NCBI GenBank assembly: GCA_947499615.1
Contig: CANMOP010000006.1
Span: 1-64,000 of the forward strand
Direction of reading: 5' to 3'
DNA from: RH-chloro-G1 sp003670575
GTDB taxonomy: Bacteria > Chloroflexota > Dehalococcoidia > UBA2979
Length of the DNA stretch: 64,000 nucleotides
Part shown: piece by piece, positions 44,438 to 55,095 of the stretch
Position numbering within the stretch: position 1 is the first letter of the stretch
Layout: every line of letters begins with the position of its first letter
Notes under the pieces: generated by a model
What the model saw: the letters and a program-made list of their open reading frames with translations, nothing else
Told to the model about the DNA's origin: nothing
Databases searched by the model: none
Program-made: the position numbers and the translations under genes

Positions 44438-45672
44438 GGTTCGCTCCTTGCGGGTGATGTGGCGTCCAGCCACGGTAGGTAGTCGGCGGGTGGCTCGGTC
44501 GCGGGAATCGGCGACAGCGCCCGCATACGCGCCACGATCGGCGGCAGGACTTCCAGCAGGCGGTCGATGTCGGCATCGGTGTTGTCGCGCCCGAAGGTGA
44601 AGCGGAGCGAGCCGCGCGCCAACTCTGGCGGCAGGCCCATCGCGACCAGTACGTGGCTGGGTTCCACCGAGCCGGTGGTGCACGCGGAGCCCGAGGAGGC
44701 GGCGATGCCGGCGAGGTCCAACGCCAGCAACAACGACTCGCCCTCCACGAAGGCGACGACGAAGGATGCCGAGCCGGGCAGGCGGTCGTCGAGGTTGCGC
44801 GGGCCGGTGACGCCCACCATCGGGATGCGCCGCGGCAACTCGTCGATGAGTCGGCGTTGCAGGGCGCGCTCGTGGCCGATGTCGGACTCGCGCTGCTCCT
44901 CGGCGATGCGCATCGCCTCGGCCAGCCCGACGATCGCGGGGGTGTTCTCCGTCCCGGCGCGCCGGTTCTCCTCCTGCCCGCCGCCGATGATTTGCGGCGT
45001 GAGGGGTGTGCCGCTGCGCACGTACAGCACGCCCGCGCCGCGCGGCCCGTAGAACTTGTGCGCGGTGAGCGTAAGCAGGTCGACGCCGAGCCGATCCACG
45101 TTGACTCCGAGGTGCGCGGCGGACTGGACGGCGTCCGTGTGCACCACCACATGTGGGTTTCGCGCATGTGCACGTCGCGCGGTCTCCGCGATGTCGTTGA
45201 CAGCGCCGACCTCGTTGTTCGCGTGCATGATCGAGATCAGTACGGTGTCGTCGCGCATGGCCGCCTCGACGGCGGCGGGATCCACGCGCCCGTCCGGGCC
45301 GACGCCGACGATGGTGACCTCAGCCGCACCGTCGCGAGCGAGCTGCTCGGCAGTGTCCAGCACGGCGTGGTGCTCCACGGCGCACGTAATGATGTGCCGG
45401 CCGCGCGCCTTCGACGCCTCGACGACGCCGCGCAACGCGAGGCTGTCCGACTCTGAGCCGCCCGAGGTGAAGATGATCTCGTCCGGCGACGCTCCGATCG
45501 CGGCTGCCACCGCCGCGCGTGCCTCGTCGATGGCCTGACGGGCGTACTGCGCCTCGATGTAGATCGAGGATGGGTTGTGCCAGTGATCGCGGAGGAACGG
45601 CAGCATCGCGTCCACGACGCGGGGGTCGGGGGGCGTGGTTGCGGCGTGGTCGATGTAGATGCGCCCGCTCAT
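44434..45672 (-). CDS. Cysteine desulfurase (NifS/IscS type)
   Basis: A 412-residue class V PLP aminotransferase-fold enzyme that removes sulfur from cysteine for Fe-S clusters. IYIDHAATTPPDPRVVDAMLPF starts it; FTSGGSESDSLAL, AVEHHAVLDTA and LLTLTAHKFYGPRGAGVLYV (PLP lysine) are diagnostic. SSGSACTTGSVEPSHVLVAMG carries the catalytic cysteine in a class I, IscS/NifS-like loop. It diverges from the SufR-like regulator, which in turn precedes an ErpA/IscA gene. ATG 45672 is chosen at the canonical YLD-type N-terminus. Confidence 0.93.
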   Translation of the reverse strand: MSGRIYIDHAATTPPDPRVVDAMLPFLRDHWHNPSSIYIEAQYARQAIDEARAAVAAAIGASPDEIIFTSGGSESDSLALRGVVEASKARGRHIITCAVEHHAVLDTAEQLARDGAAEVTIVGVGPDGRVDPAAVEAAMRDDTVLISIMHANNEVGAVNDIAETARRAHARNPHVVVHTDAVQSAAHLGVNVDRLGVDLLTLTAHKFYGPRGAGVLYVRSGTPLTPQIIGGGQEENRRAGTENTPAIVGLAEAMRIAEEQRESDIGHERALQRRLIDELPRRIPMVGVTGPRNLDDRLPGSASFVVAFVEGESLLLALDLAGIAASSGSACTTGSVEPSHVLVAMGLPPELARGSLRFTFGRDNTDADIDRLLEVLPPIVARMRALSPIPATEPPADYLPWLDATSPARSEP

Positions 45673-45836
45673 GGCTCTCCGTACCTCGTACCTCGGCCCG
45701 TTCCGGAGCCGCCGCATTGTCGCTATGCGCCTGCGTAAGAATGGTACCGCCAATGCGCCGGCTTGATTGCCGAGGCGGGCGACACACCACGAGAAAAAGT
45801 TGACCCGCCACCCGGCGCACGCCTACGATCCGCGTG

Positions 45837-46496
45837 ATGGTAGTAGTAGGACGACTAGAAGGCAGCCGCGAGGCAATCCTCGACATCCTGCGCCGGAGCG
45901 CCGGCGCTTCCGTCGATGAGCTTTCGCGGGAGCTGCAGCTTGCCGGTGCGACGGTACGCCGCCACCTCGACGTGCTGATGCGTGACGGATACGTCGCCGT
46001 CAGCCAGGTGCGAGGTGGCCTCGGTCGCCCGCGCTACGCGTTCTCGCTCACCGAGGCCGGCGCCGAGCTCTTCCCGCATCACTATGTCCGGCTGACCCGT
46101 CGACTCGTCGACGAGATCGTCGAGTTGGCACCGGAAGAAACGACCGGGCGCTCCGGCTCGGAGTTGGCCGCGCTGATCTTCGCGAAGATGGCGGCCCGCC
46201 TTGCGCGGGAGTACGGGTCGCAGGTGGAAGGTTCCACCACCGAGGCTCGGGCCCGATCCGCAGTCGCGTTGCTGTCCGCCGATGGGTTTGACCTGGAGGT
46301 CACTTCGGACGCCACGGGTTGGCGGCTGCTCGGTCGTGGCTGCCCGGCGGTCCGCTTCGAGGCGCTTGGCGGCATCCCGTCCGGCGCGTGCGACCACGAT
46401 CGCGAGCTGCTGGAGAGCGTGATCGGCGTCCCGCTCACTCCGCTGTCCCCCGCCGAGTTCCCGAAGGAATTCAGCTGCGGCTATCGGGTCGACTAG
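45837..46496 (+). CDS. Helix-turn-helix regulator, SufR-like
   Basis: A 219-residue regulator. Residues about 7-70 form a winged helix (REAILDILRRSAGASVDELSRELQLAGATVRRHLDVLMRDGYV) and are followed by RGGLGRPRYAFSLTEAGAELFPHHY, matching the SufR/DeoR-like group. The C-terminal part has three cysteines (LGRGCPAVRFE, SGACDHDRELL, EFSCGYRVD) that could hold an Fe-S cluster, as SufR uses for sensing. It lies between a divergent cysteine desulfurase and an ErpA-like gene, the expected targets. ATG 45837 or GTG 45834 are both possible; no ribosome binding site is evident, so translation may be leaderless. Confidence 0.8.
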   Translation: MVVVGRLEGSREAILDILRRSAGASVDELSRELQLAGATVRRHLDVLMRDGYVAVSQVRGGLGRPRYAFSLTEAGAELFPHHYVRLTRRLVDEIVELAPEETTGRSGSELAALIFAKMAARLAREYGSQVEGSTTEARARSAVALLSADGFDLEVTSDATGWRLLGRGCPAVRFEALGGIPSGACDHDRELLESVIGVPLTPLSPAEFPKEFSCGYRVD

Positions 46497-46609
46497 CCTC
46501 CGCGTTCCCGCGCCGGTGATCGCTGGACGCGCTGCTTGCGCATCGATACGATGGTGGTGATTTCTACAGCAGGCGGCGTGTATACGTCGCCTCGAAAGAA
46601 GAGGCTGAG

Positions 46610-47026
46610 ATGACCACGACTGCCGATCACAGCACCGACACTGCAACCAGCACGGAGGAGAGCAGCGCTGTCGCGCTGGTCGCCATCACGCCGCGGGCCG
46701 CTGCGCGCGCCAAGGAGATGCTGACGCAGAAGGGGATGCCGGACGGGTCGCTCCGCGTCTTCATCGCCGGCGGCGGTTGCTCCGGTTACCAGTACGGCAT
46801 GGCGCTGGCCCGCGAGGCGGACGCCGAGGACACGGTCATCGAGACCGAGGGTGTACGCATCGTCATCGACGCGGACTCGGCCCGCCTGATCGGCGGGGCG
46901 GAAGTCGACTACGTCGAGGACCTCATGAAGTCGGGCTTCACGATTTACAACCCGAACGCCACCTCCTCGTGTGCGTGCGGCTCATCGTTCCAGGCCGACG
47001 GCGGCACGCCGAGGGCCTGCCACTAG
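46610..47026 (+). CDS. erpA: HesB/IscA family iron-sulfur carrier (ErpA-like)
   Basis: A 138-residue A-type carrier that delivers Fe-S clusters to target proteins. After a polar N-terminal tail of about 25 residues comes ITPRAAARAKEML, then LRVFIAGGGCSGYQYGMAL and the C-terminal SSCACGSSF; these three conserved cysteines bind the cluster. The loop FTIYNPNATSS is typical. It is monocistronic downstream of the SufR-like gene and followed by a hairpin terminator. Confidence 0.92.
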   Translation: MTTTADHSTDTATSTEESSAVALVAITPRAAARAKEMLTQKGMPDGSLRVFIAGGGCSGYQYGMALAREADAEDTVIETEGVRIVIDADSARLIGGAEVDYVEDLMKSGFTIYNPNATSSCACGSSFQADGGTPRACH

Positions 47027-47051
47027 CCGTCGGCCCTTGACCTGATATCGA

Positions 47052-47086
47052 GACGGGCCCCGCCATGCGCGGGGCCTGTCTGCGTT
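47052..47086 (+). terminator. Intrinsic terminator after the erpA-like gene
   Basis: AGACGGGCCCCGC and GCGGGGCCTGTCT pair around a short CATGC loop, followed by GCGTTTA. It lies 25 bases after the stop at 47026. Confidence 0.7.
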
Positions 47087-47174
47087 TACGGGGACGGTTT
47101 ACGGGCAGGTGCTCCCGCAACTGCGCGCCCATTTGTGTCACCATCGATGTACGGGAGCGAAAGGATCGAGAACC

Positions 47175-47624
47175 ATGCAGGCATGGATCGTCGTGGGTGG
47201 CGCGGAGAACTTCGAGCTGCTGCGCGAGCGGGAGTTCGACATCTGCGGGTTCAAGGCCTCGCGGCGCAAGCAGTCCGGCGAGATGCGACCGGGCGACCGG
47301 CTGGTCTACTACCTCACGAAAGTGGTGCAGTTCGGCGGGATCGTGGAGGTCACCTCGACGATGTTCGAGGACACGTCCAACTTCGGACTGCGCTCCGAGG
47401 GGAAGCAGGGCGAGGAATACCCGTTCCGCGTGCAAACGAAGCCGGTGGTCATTCCGCCGCAGGGCCATTACGTGGAGGTCCGCGAGATCACCGACCTGCT
47501 GGAGAAGACGCGGACGCTGGGCCCGCAGCGACTGGGGCTCGCATTCCAGGGCAACCTGCACCGCATCTCCGATGCCGACTACGCGCAGATCGAGCGGCTG
47601 TTGCAGGCCAACCTCGATGGCTAA
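47175..47624 (+). CDS. EVE domain protein
   Basis: A 149-residue protein with an EVE (PUA-like/YTH-related) fold: MQAWIVVGGAENFELLREREFDICGFKASRRKQSGEMRPGDRLVYYLTKVVQFGGIVEVTS. EVE domains bind modified bases in DNA or RNA in some systems. Here there is no restriction-modification or defence gene around it, so a housekeeping role is as likely. The ATG at 47175 follows AAGGATCGAG, and the frame upstream of it is not conserved-looking. It lies 46 bases before the methionine-related fusion gene on the same strand. Confidence 0.75.
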   Translation: MQAWIVVGGAENFELLREREFDICGFKASRRKQSGEMRPGDRLVYYLTKVVQFGGIVEVTSTMFEDTSNFGLRSEGKQGEEYPFRVQTKPVVIPPQGHYVEVREITDLLEKTRTLGPQRLGLAFQGNLHRISDADYAQIERLLQANLDG

Positions 47625-47670
47625 CGGCATCCCGCTAGGCTGAATGACCGACCGCCGGTAGGCTGGAGCG

Positions 47671-49530
<1,860 letters not shown>

Positions 49531-49563
49531 CACTCAGCACGTACGCACCGAAGGAGCCGCACG

Positions 49564-50127
49564 ATGGCGAACGCATACCCGAGCCGCGAGCAGGTGGTGA
49601 CGGTGCAGCAGTTCCTTGCGCACTACCTTGGCGAGGCGCTGATAGGCGACGCGGGGCTGGTGGCGGCGGTTGCGGACCTGGACAACACGCAGCTGCACTT
49701 CCGGCCGACCGAGGATGCGAACGCGATCGGCTTCGACGCCTGGCACGTGTTTCGCACGGTGGACAACATCATCCACTTCGCGTTTGAGCGGGAGCCGACC
49801 GTCTGGTTGCAGCAGGGCCTGGACGCCGCGTGGGAGTTGCCGAAGAACGCGCAGGGCACCGGCATGACCGCGGAGGAGGCGCGCGCGCTGCGCTTCCCCT
49901 CGGCCGCCGCGCTGGCGCAGTACGGCCGCGACGTGGCGGTGGCGGTGCTCCCCCGCATTGAGGCGATGACGGACGAGTACCTGCAGGCGAAGCTGACGAT
50001 CCGCCCGTTCGGCGAGATCACGCGGCTGGTGAGCATCGGCACGAACCTGGTCACGCACGCGAACCAGCACCTCGGTCAGGTGAACATCTGCCGCACGCTG
50101 CTCGGGAAGGCGAGTTTGGGGTTCTGA
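49564..50127 (+). CDS. DinB-like protein
   Basis: A 187-residue four-helix-bundle protein of the DinB/YfiT superfamily. GFDAWHVFRTVDNIIHFAFERE and VTHANQHLGQVNICRTLLGK supply the three histidine positions that bind a metal in the family. The biochemical function of most DinB proteins is unknown. GAAGGAG precedes the ATG. It follows the methionine fusion gene by 33 bases and may be co-transcribed with it. Confidence 0.8.
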   Translation: MANAYPSREQVVTVQQFLAHYLGEALIGDAGLVAAVADLDNTQLHFRPTEDANAIGFDAWHVFRTVDNIIHFAFEREPTVWLQQGLDAAWELPKNAQGTGMTAEEARALRFPSAAALAQYGRDVAVAVLPRIEAMTDEYLQAKLTIRPFGEITRLVSIGTNLVTHANQHLGQVNICRTLLGKASLGF

Positions 50128-50140
50128 GGGGGCGGATCGA

Positions 50141-50989
50141 TCACGTTCGTGAGGCGATCAGGTACTCGTCGGCCGGCGGTTCCCACCACGTCTGCGGGCG
50201 GTTGAGTCCGGATTGACCGAGATGCCGCCAAAATCGGGTGAGTCCCGCGAGAGCACGATCTTCCTTCATGAATGCTGGCACGGCAGACTCGCTCGCGAAT
50301 CGTCGCGTGTCCCACCCCAATCGGCCGAGCGCGAGTTCGAAGTTGTCGAGGAGGAATTTCCTCGATTCCGGTTCTGCTGCCAGTACCGACCGCGTCGATC
50401 CACGCGAGAGCGCGACCGCGAGCGGGTTCCACGCCGAGAAGGCCCGGTCGAACGGGGCGGAGAACGTGACCATTTCCGTTGATTTGAGCAACCGAGGATC
50501 GCCTAGCAAAGATTCGATGGTTCCCTCGGTAAACATCGCCTTCGAGCGCTGGTGAGTCTGCGTTCCACGAGCGAAACGCAGCATTTCCGCGCTGGCGTCG
50601 ATTCCGGTCAGCGATAGCTGGGCGTCGGGATAGAGCAACTGCATCGCGACGACGGTCGCTCCGGTGCCCGTCCTAATATCGACGACTTGCCCTGATCGAT
50701 CGGCGGGCTTCATCTGCGACAGTGCGCCCATCAACGAGATGACGCGCTTCGGCATATACCGAAGGGCATACATCAGCGGCAGGCCCGGGAGCGCGTAATC
50801 GGTAGGCTGGCCGCGCATCAGGCGGTTTAATTCGCGTGTCCAAGCTTCGAGATCGTCAGGAACGCCGCGCCCGCGAAGATCTTGGAGATACGACCTCGCG
50901 GCGTCCGCAACGATCCGATCCAGCCGAGCGAGAGTCGTCGCCCACCCTTCGATAGTGAGTGATGCCGTTTCAGTCGTTCCTCGTGCCAC
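50141..50989 (-). CDS. Class I SAM-dependent methyltransferase-like protein
   Basis: A 282-residue protein. Residues about 95-160 contain the class I SAM motif GQVVDIRTGTGATVVAMQLLYPDAQLSLTGIDASAEML, in which D-x-x-T-G-T-G replaces D-x-G-x-G-x-G. The preceding GLPLMYALRYMPKRVISLMGAL resembles the N-terminal part of Rsm22-type ribosomal methyltransferases, but the resemblance is weak. It has only two cysteine-free metal-poor ends, so the Rsm22 zinc site is absent. GTG 50989 follows GGAG at six bases. Codon use seems less G+C-biased than in neighbours, which may hint at a different history. The substrate is unknown. Confidence 0.65.
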   Translation of the reverse strand: MARGTTETASLTIEGWATTLARLDRIVADAARSYLQDLRGRGVPDDLEAWTRELNRLMRGQPTDYALPGLPLMYALRYMPKRVISLMGALSQMKPADRSGQVVDIRTGTGATVVAMQLLYPDAQLSLTGIDASAEMLRFARGTQTHQRSKAMFTEGTIESLLGDPRLLKSTEMVTFSAPFDRAFSAWNPLAVALSRGSTRSVLAAEPESRKFLLDNFELALGRLGWDTRRFASESAVPAFMKEDRALAGLTRFWRHLGQSGLNRPQTWWEPPADEYLIASRT

Positions 50990-51188
50990 GGCCTGCTCCC
51001 TGCCCTGTGCTGCATGGTTTCGCCCTGCGGCGTGGCCACAGAGTAAAATGCGGCGGATGCAGTGCGAATGCCTCGATGGCATTCGGAAGCGCGAGGCGCC
51101 CCGAGGACGGCATTGTCATCGTCGTGATCGGTGCCAGCCGGATTCCCCGCCCTTGACGGGCCCCCTTTATCGGGTACATATAGAACGC

Positions 51189-52052
51189 ATGAGCCAACCG
51201 ATGCTACTCGCGCTGCCCGAGGAGCCCACCGCGCCGGCCGGCGTGACACTCGTTGACGCGCGGACGATTCTGACGGCGGCGTCGGGGTTCATCCGTCGCT
51301 ATCGCTACACGCTCAATCCGTACTCGGGGTGCCGGTTCGCGTGTGAGTACTGCTATGCGCGGGCATTCGCGCCGACGCCCGAGAAGCGTGAGACGTGGGG
51401 CGAGTGGGTCAGCGCGAAGCAGAATGCGGCGGCGTTGATCGCGAAGGCGTGCCGCGACGGCAAACTGCTGTCCGGCGACGCGGTCTACATGTCGAGTGCC
51501 ACCGACCCGTACCAGCCGGCTGAGGCTCGCCTTGGGGTCACGCGGGCGATCCTCGAGGCGATGCTGGCGGCTGGGGTGCAGCCGCGGCTCACCGTGCAGA
51601 CGCGCAGCCCGATCGCGGCGCGTGACATCGACTTGTTCCAGCGGTTCGAGCACATTCGCGTGAACTTCACGATCACCACCGACTCGGAGCGCGTGCGGCT
51701 GCGCTACGAGCCGAGCGCGCCCGCGATCCACGCGGGGCTCCGCGCGGCGCGTTCGCTCGTCGAGGCGGGCGTGCCGATCGGCGTCTCAATCAGCCCGATG
51801 CTGCCGATCGATGACATCGAGGGGTTCGCGGCAACGGTGGCTGGGCTCGGCGCGGCGGAGTACGTCGCGCAGTTCATGGATCCGCCCGGCCCGGCGTTCG
51901 CGGCTGGCACGCGGCCGCAGACGCTGGAGCTGGCGCGCGAGGACGGCTGGGGGCTGCGCGAGTACGCGGCGGCTCGACAGGTGATCCAGCACGCACTCAG
52001 TCCGGGCCGCCGGCTGCTCGAGGGGGCCGAGGGATTCGCGCCGGCTGTCTGA
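51189..52052 (+). CDS. Radical SAM protein, SPL/Rv2578c-like
   Basis: A 287-residue protein. TLNPYSGCRFACEYCYARAF holds the C-x3-C-x2-C motif for the radical SAM 4Fe-4S cluster. SSATDPYQPAEARLGVTRAILEAML and TVQTRSPIAARDIDLFQRF are typical of the Rv2578c/spore-photoproduct-lyase-like group, as is GVSISPMLPIDD. Proteins of this set are found in many non-sporulating bacteria, and their substrate is unknown. The ATG at 51189 is preferred to the extended frame upstream, which is not protein-like. It may be co-transcribed with the DUF255 gene downstream. Confidence 0.85.
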   Translation: MSQPMLLALPEEPTAPAGVTLVDARTILTAASGFIRRYRYTLNPYSGCRFACEYCYARAFAPTPEKRETWGEWVSAKQNAAALIAKACRDGKLLSGDAVYMSSATDPYQPAEARLGVTRAILEAMLAAGVQPRLTVQTRSPIAARDIDLFQRFEHIRVNFTITTDSERVRLRYEPSAPAIHAGLRAARSLVEAGVPIGVSISPMLPIDDIEGFAATVAGLGAAEYVAQFMDPPGPAFAAGTRPQTLELAREDGWGLREYAAARQVIQHALSPGRRLLEGAEGFAPAV

Positions 52053-52133
52053 TTGCCCCGCCCCGCCCCGGCCCGCTCGCTTCGGCCGACCGGTGCTAAC
52101 CTCGATCGACACCATCGCGAGGGAGCACCTGCC

Positions 52134-53930
52134 ATGCCCGGACCGCATCACTTCTCGCCTCGACCGAACCGCGCGCACGAGATTCCCTGGATGGAGTGGG
52201 GCCCGGAGGTCTTTGAGCGCGCGCGCGCGGAGGAGAAGCCGGTGCTGCTCGGCATCTCCGCGGTGTGGTGCCACTGGTGCCACGTCATGGATGAGACGAC
52301 GTACTCCGACCAGCGCGTGATCGACCTCGTCACCTCGCGGTTCGTGGCGGTTCGGGTGGACAACGACACGCGGCCGGACGTGAACACGCGCTACAACATG
52401 GGCGGCTGGCCGAGCACGGTGATTCTGAACGCGGACGGCGAGGTGCTGGTCGGGCTCACCTACATCCCGCCCGACCGCATGGCGGACCTGCTGACTCGCG
52501 TCAACGAGGCGTGGTTCACCGACCGCGAAAGCATCGACGCGCGCGTGGAGGCGATGCGGCAGCAGCGGCTGGAGCGCGAGGCCACGCCGCCCGCGATGGG
52601 CGCGCTGACCGCCGAGATTCACGACACGGTGCGTCAAGCCCTCGATGAGGCGGCGGATGCGCAGCACGGGGGGTTCGGCGACGCGCCGAAGTTCCCGCAG
52701 GTGGACGCGCTGCGGCTGCTCGCGCGCCACGCGCTGCGCGGCGACAACGCGGCGCTGGTGCACCTCCGCCACACGCTGCAGGAGATGGCGGGCGGCGGCA
52801 CGTATGACCATGTGGAGGGCGGCTTTTTCCGCTACTCGACGACGCGCGACTGGTCGGTGCCGCACTTCGAGAAGATGTCGGAGGATCACGGCGGGCTGCT
52901 GCAGGTGCTCGCCGACCTCGCGCGCGTCTCGGACGAGGAGCGTGCGATTGCCGCGCCGATCGTCGAGACGACGATCGCATACCTCGACCGCACGTTGTCC
53001 AGCATCGAGGGTGGCTTCGCCGGGTCGCAGGACGCGGACGAGTCGTACTTCGCGCTGGACGCTGCGGGGCGTGACGGCGTGGATGCGCCGTACGTCGACC
53101 CGCGCATGTACACCTCGTGGACGGCGGGCCTGGCGCGCGGCTACTTCGCGTGCGGCATCGTCTTCGAGCGCCACGAGTGGATCGAGCGCGGGCGTCGCGC
53201 GGTGGACTTCCTGTGGGGCCACATGCGCGCGGGCGAGGCGGGCATGTACCGCTATTGGGACGGCCAGCCGCACGCGCACGGCATGCTGGTCGACCAGGCG
53301 GCGACGGCGCTGGCGCTGCTCGACGCGTACGAGGCGCTGGGTGAGCCCGCATACCTCGACAACGCGCAGCGGCTCGCGCGCATCATCGAGTCGCGGTGGC
53401 GCGATGCTGGGCGCGGCTTCTGGGACACCGCCGATGACCACGACCACACGGGGATGCTGGCGGTGCGCTCCAAGTCGCTGGCCGAGAACTCGGATGTCGC
53501 CGAGGCGTTCCTGCGCCTCGGTCGGTTGAACCACGACGAGCGCTATCTGCACGTCGCCGAGGAGGCGCTGGCCGAGTTCGGCGAGTCGTATCGCGGCTAC
53601 GGGACGCTGGCGGCGCGGTACGCGATCGTCGTCGCGCGCTACCTCTCGGCGGAGCCCGAGGTGCAGGTGATGGGTGGCGTCGAGGACAGCCAGGCCGCCC
53701 GCCGCGCCGATGCGCTGCGGCTGCGCGCGCTACGCCTGCCGCTGGCGGAGCGCACCGTGCAGCTGCTGCTCCCCGGCCGCGACGACGCGCTGATCGCGCA
53801 GCTCGCGCTCCCCTCGGACCGCGAGGGGGTGGCGTACGTGTGCGTCGGCACGGTGTGCTCGGAGCCGGTGGAGTCGGCGGAAGAGCTGTACGGCGCGATC
53901 ACCTCGGCGCTTGCGGCGCCGACGTTCTGA
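52134..53930 (+). CDS. DUF255 thioredoxin-fold / glycosidase-like protein
   Basis: A 598-residue protein like YyaL and SPATA20. NRAHEIPWMEWGPEVFERARAEEKPVLLGISAVWCHWCHVMDETTYSD gives the thioredoxin-like DUF255 domain, in which W-C-H-W-C-H-V-M is the invariant motif. After about residue 170 comes an (alpha/alpha)6 barrel-like region (GGFGDAPKFPQ, GGTYDHVEGGFFRYSTT, WSVPHFEKM). It is shorter than the roughly 680 residues common in the family, mostly in the first spacer and near the end. The function is not established. GGGAG lies eight bases ahead of ATG 52134. Confidence 0.88.
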   Translation: MPGPHHFSPRPNRAHEIPWMEWGPEVFERARAEEKPVLLGISAVWCHWCHVMDETTYSDQRVIDLVTSRFVAVRVDNDTRPDVNTRYNMGGWPSTVILNADGEVLVGLTYIPPDRMADLLTRVNEAWFTDRESIDARVEAMRQQRLEREATPPAMGALTAEIHDTVRQALDEAADAQHGGFGDAPKFPQVDALRLLARHALRGDNAALVHLRHTLQEMAGGGTYDHVEGGFFRYSTTRDWSVPHFEKMSEDHGGLLQVLADLARVSDEERAIAAPIVETTIAYLDRTLSSIEGGFAGSQDADESYFALDAAGRDGVDAPYVDPRMYTSWTAGLARGYFACGIVFERHEWIERGRRAVDFLWGHMRAGEAGMYRYWDGQPHAHGMLVDQAATALALLDAYEALGEPAYLDNAQRLARIIESRWRDAGRGFWDTADDHDHTGMLAVRSKSLAENSDVAEAFLRLGRLNHDERYLHVAEEALAEFGESYRGYGTLAARYAIVVARYLSAEPEVQVMGGVEDSQAARRADALRLRALRLPLAERTVQLLLPGRDDALIAQLALPSDREGVAYVCVGTVCSEPVESAEELYGAITSALAAPTF

Positions 53931-53946
53931 GGGGGGCGGGGGGGCA

Positions 53947-54516
53947 GTGGTGATCGAGATCGTGCGGGAAGGCCCGGAGGTGCTCGACCGTTACGCGGAG
54001 GTCTCCATCGCGTTCCAGGTGGATCGCCGATTCGTCGTTACATGGGGTGCTGACGGAATATCCGGCATCTCGCTCACCGAAGAAGCCGAGCCCACTCCGT
54101 ATTCGTACGACTACGATGCGTTCGAGCAGCCGACCGAGTGGAGGCGCTGGGACCAGCAGCAGTGGGGGTTCTTCGCCGCCTATGACGCAGGTGTCCGCAT
54201 CGGCGGCGCCGTCGTCGCGAGGGCGACACCTGGCGTGTACATGTTGGAGGGCCGGCCCGACCTCGCGTGCCTCTGGGACATCCGCGTATCGCCCGAGCGA
54301 CGTGGCGCGGGGATTGGCGGGCGCTTGTTTGCGGCTGCTACCGCGTGGGCGCAAGCCTCGGGCGCGTCGATGCTGAAGATCGAGACGCAGAACATCAACG
54401 TGAACGCGTGTCGGTTCTACGTGAAGCAGGGTTGCCGACTCGAGGGTGTCCACCCCGCCGTGTACATGTACCACCCCGAGCAGGTGCAGTTGTTGTGGTA
54501 CAAGCGGCTGGGCTGA
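53947..54516 (+). CDS. GNAT family N-acetyltransferase
   Basis: A 189-residue acetyltransferase. LWDIRVSPERRGAGIGGRLFAAATAWAQ contains the acetyl-CoA-binding R-G-x-G-x-G/A loop, and KIETQNINVNACRFYVKQGCRL is the motif B end. The upstream YSYDYDAFEQPTEW stretch is similar to that in streptothricin acetyltransferases (SatA group), so an aminoglycoside-like or peptide-amine substrate is possible. This is only a resemblance. The GTG at 53947 follows a G-rich stretch directly after the DUF255 stop at 53930. Confidence 0.8.
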   Translation: MVIEIVREGPEVLDRYAEVSIAFQVDRRFVVTWGADGISGISLTEEAEPTPYSYDYDAFEQPTEWRRWDQQQWGFFAAYDAGVRIGGAVVARATPGVYMLEGRPDLACLWDIRVSPERRGAGIGGRLFAAATAWAQASGASMLKIETQNINVNACRFYVKQGCRLEGVHPAVYMYHPEQVQLLWYKRLG

Positions 54517-54526
54517 CGCCCGCCGC

Positions 54527-55051
54527 CTACTTCGGACGGCGCCAGGCGCCGACGCCCGCGACCTCGATGGCTTCCGTGAGGGTGCGGAGGGCGAGCAGCA
54601 CTTCCATGTCGCGGTCGCTCATCTCGCGGAGGTAGGCGGCGAGGGTGACGGTGCCGCGGTAGGGGTGCTGGCCGGTGTGGTCCGCACCGCCTTCGTCCGC
54701 GTACTCGAGTGCCCAGAGCACGTTCTGGCGTAGCTCGTAGAAGTCGTACATCAGGTGATCCATGGAGCTGCCCGCGTAGTCGCGCTCCTCGACGACGAGG
54801 TGGGCACGACGCTCGGGGACGGGAGCGCCGTCGCGCTCCACCATCGCCTCCACGGCGGGGGCGTCCTCGCGCTCGGACTCCAGCAGGAAGGCCACCGTCT
54901 GCAGGCCGGACCACTCGCCGGGGGCGGGCTGCCAGCGCTCCGCGCGCAGGTCGAACTCCTCGACGATGCGCGCGATCTGCTGCGGCAACTCGCGCAGTGC
55001 CTTGCGGACGAAGCGCAGGCTGGGCGTGGGGCGCTGGGTGCGAGAGGTCAT
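54527..55051 (-). CDS. DinB superfamily-like protein
   Basis: A 174-residue helical protein. WQPAPGEWSGLQTVAFLLESEREDAPAVEAMVERD matches the second helix region of DinB_2 proteins, and RRAHLVVEERD with later YLREMSDRDMEVLLAL continues the bundle. The conserved metal histidines are mostly absent, so metal binding is doubtful. It is convergent with the GNAT gene. The ATG at 55051 lies about 40 bases from the palindromic repeat array. Confidence 0.65.
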   Translation of the reverse strand: MTSRTQRPTPSLRFVRKALRELPQQIARIVEEFDLRAERWQPAPGEWSGLQTVAFLLESEREDAPAVEAMVERDGAPVPERRAHLVVEERDYAGSSMDHLMYDFYELRQNVLWALEYADEGGADHTGQHPYRGTVTLAAYLREMSDRDMEVLLALRTLTEAIEVAGVGAWRRPK

Positions 55052-55095
55052 GGCGCGATCCTCGGCGTCCCGCGAGGGGCTGTCAACGGCGGGGG

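Noticed and set aside
47175..47624. EVE gene as part of a defence island
   Set aside because: No restriction enzyme, nuclease or helicase typical of defence lies nearby; neighbours are methionine and Fe-S genes.
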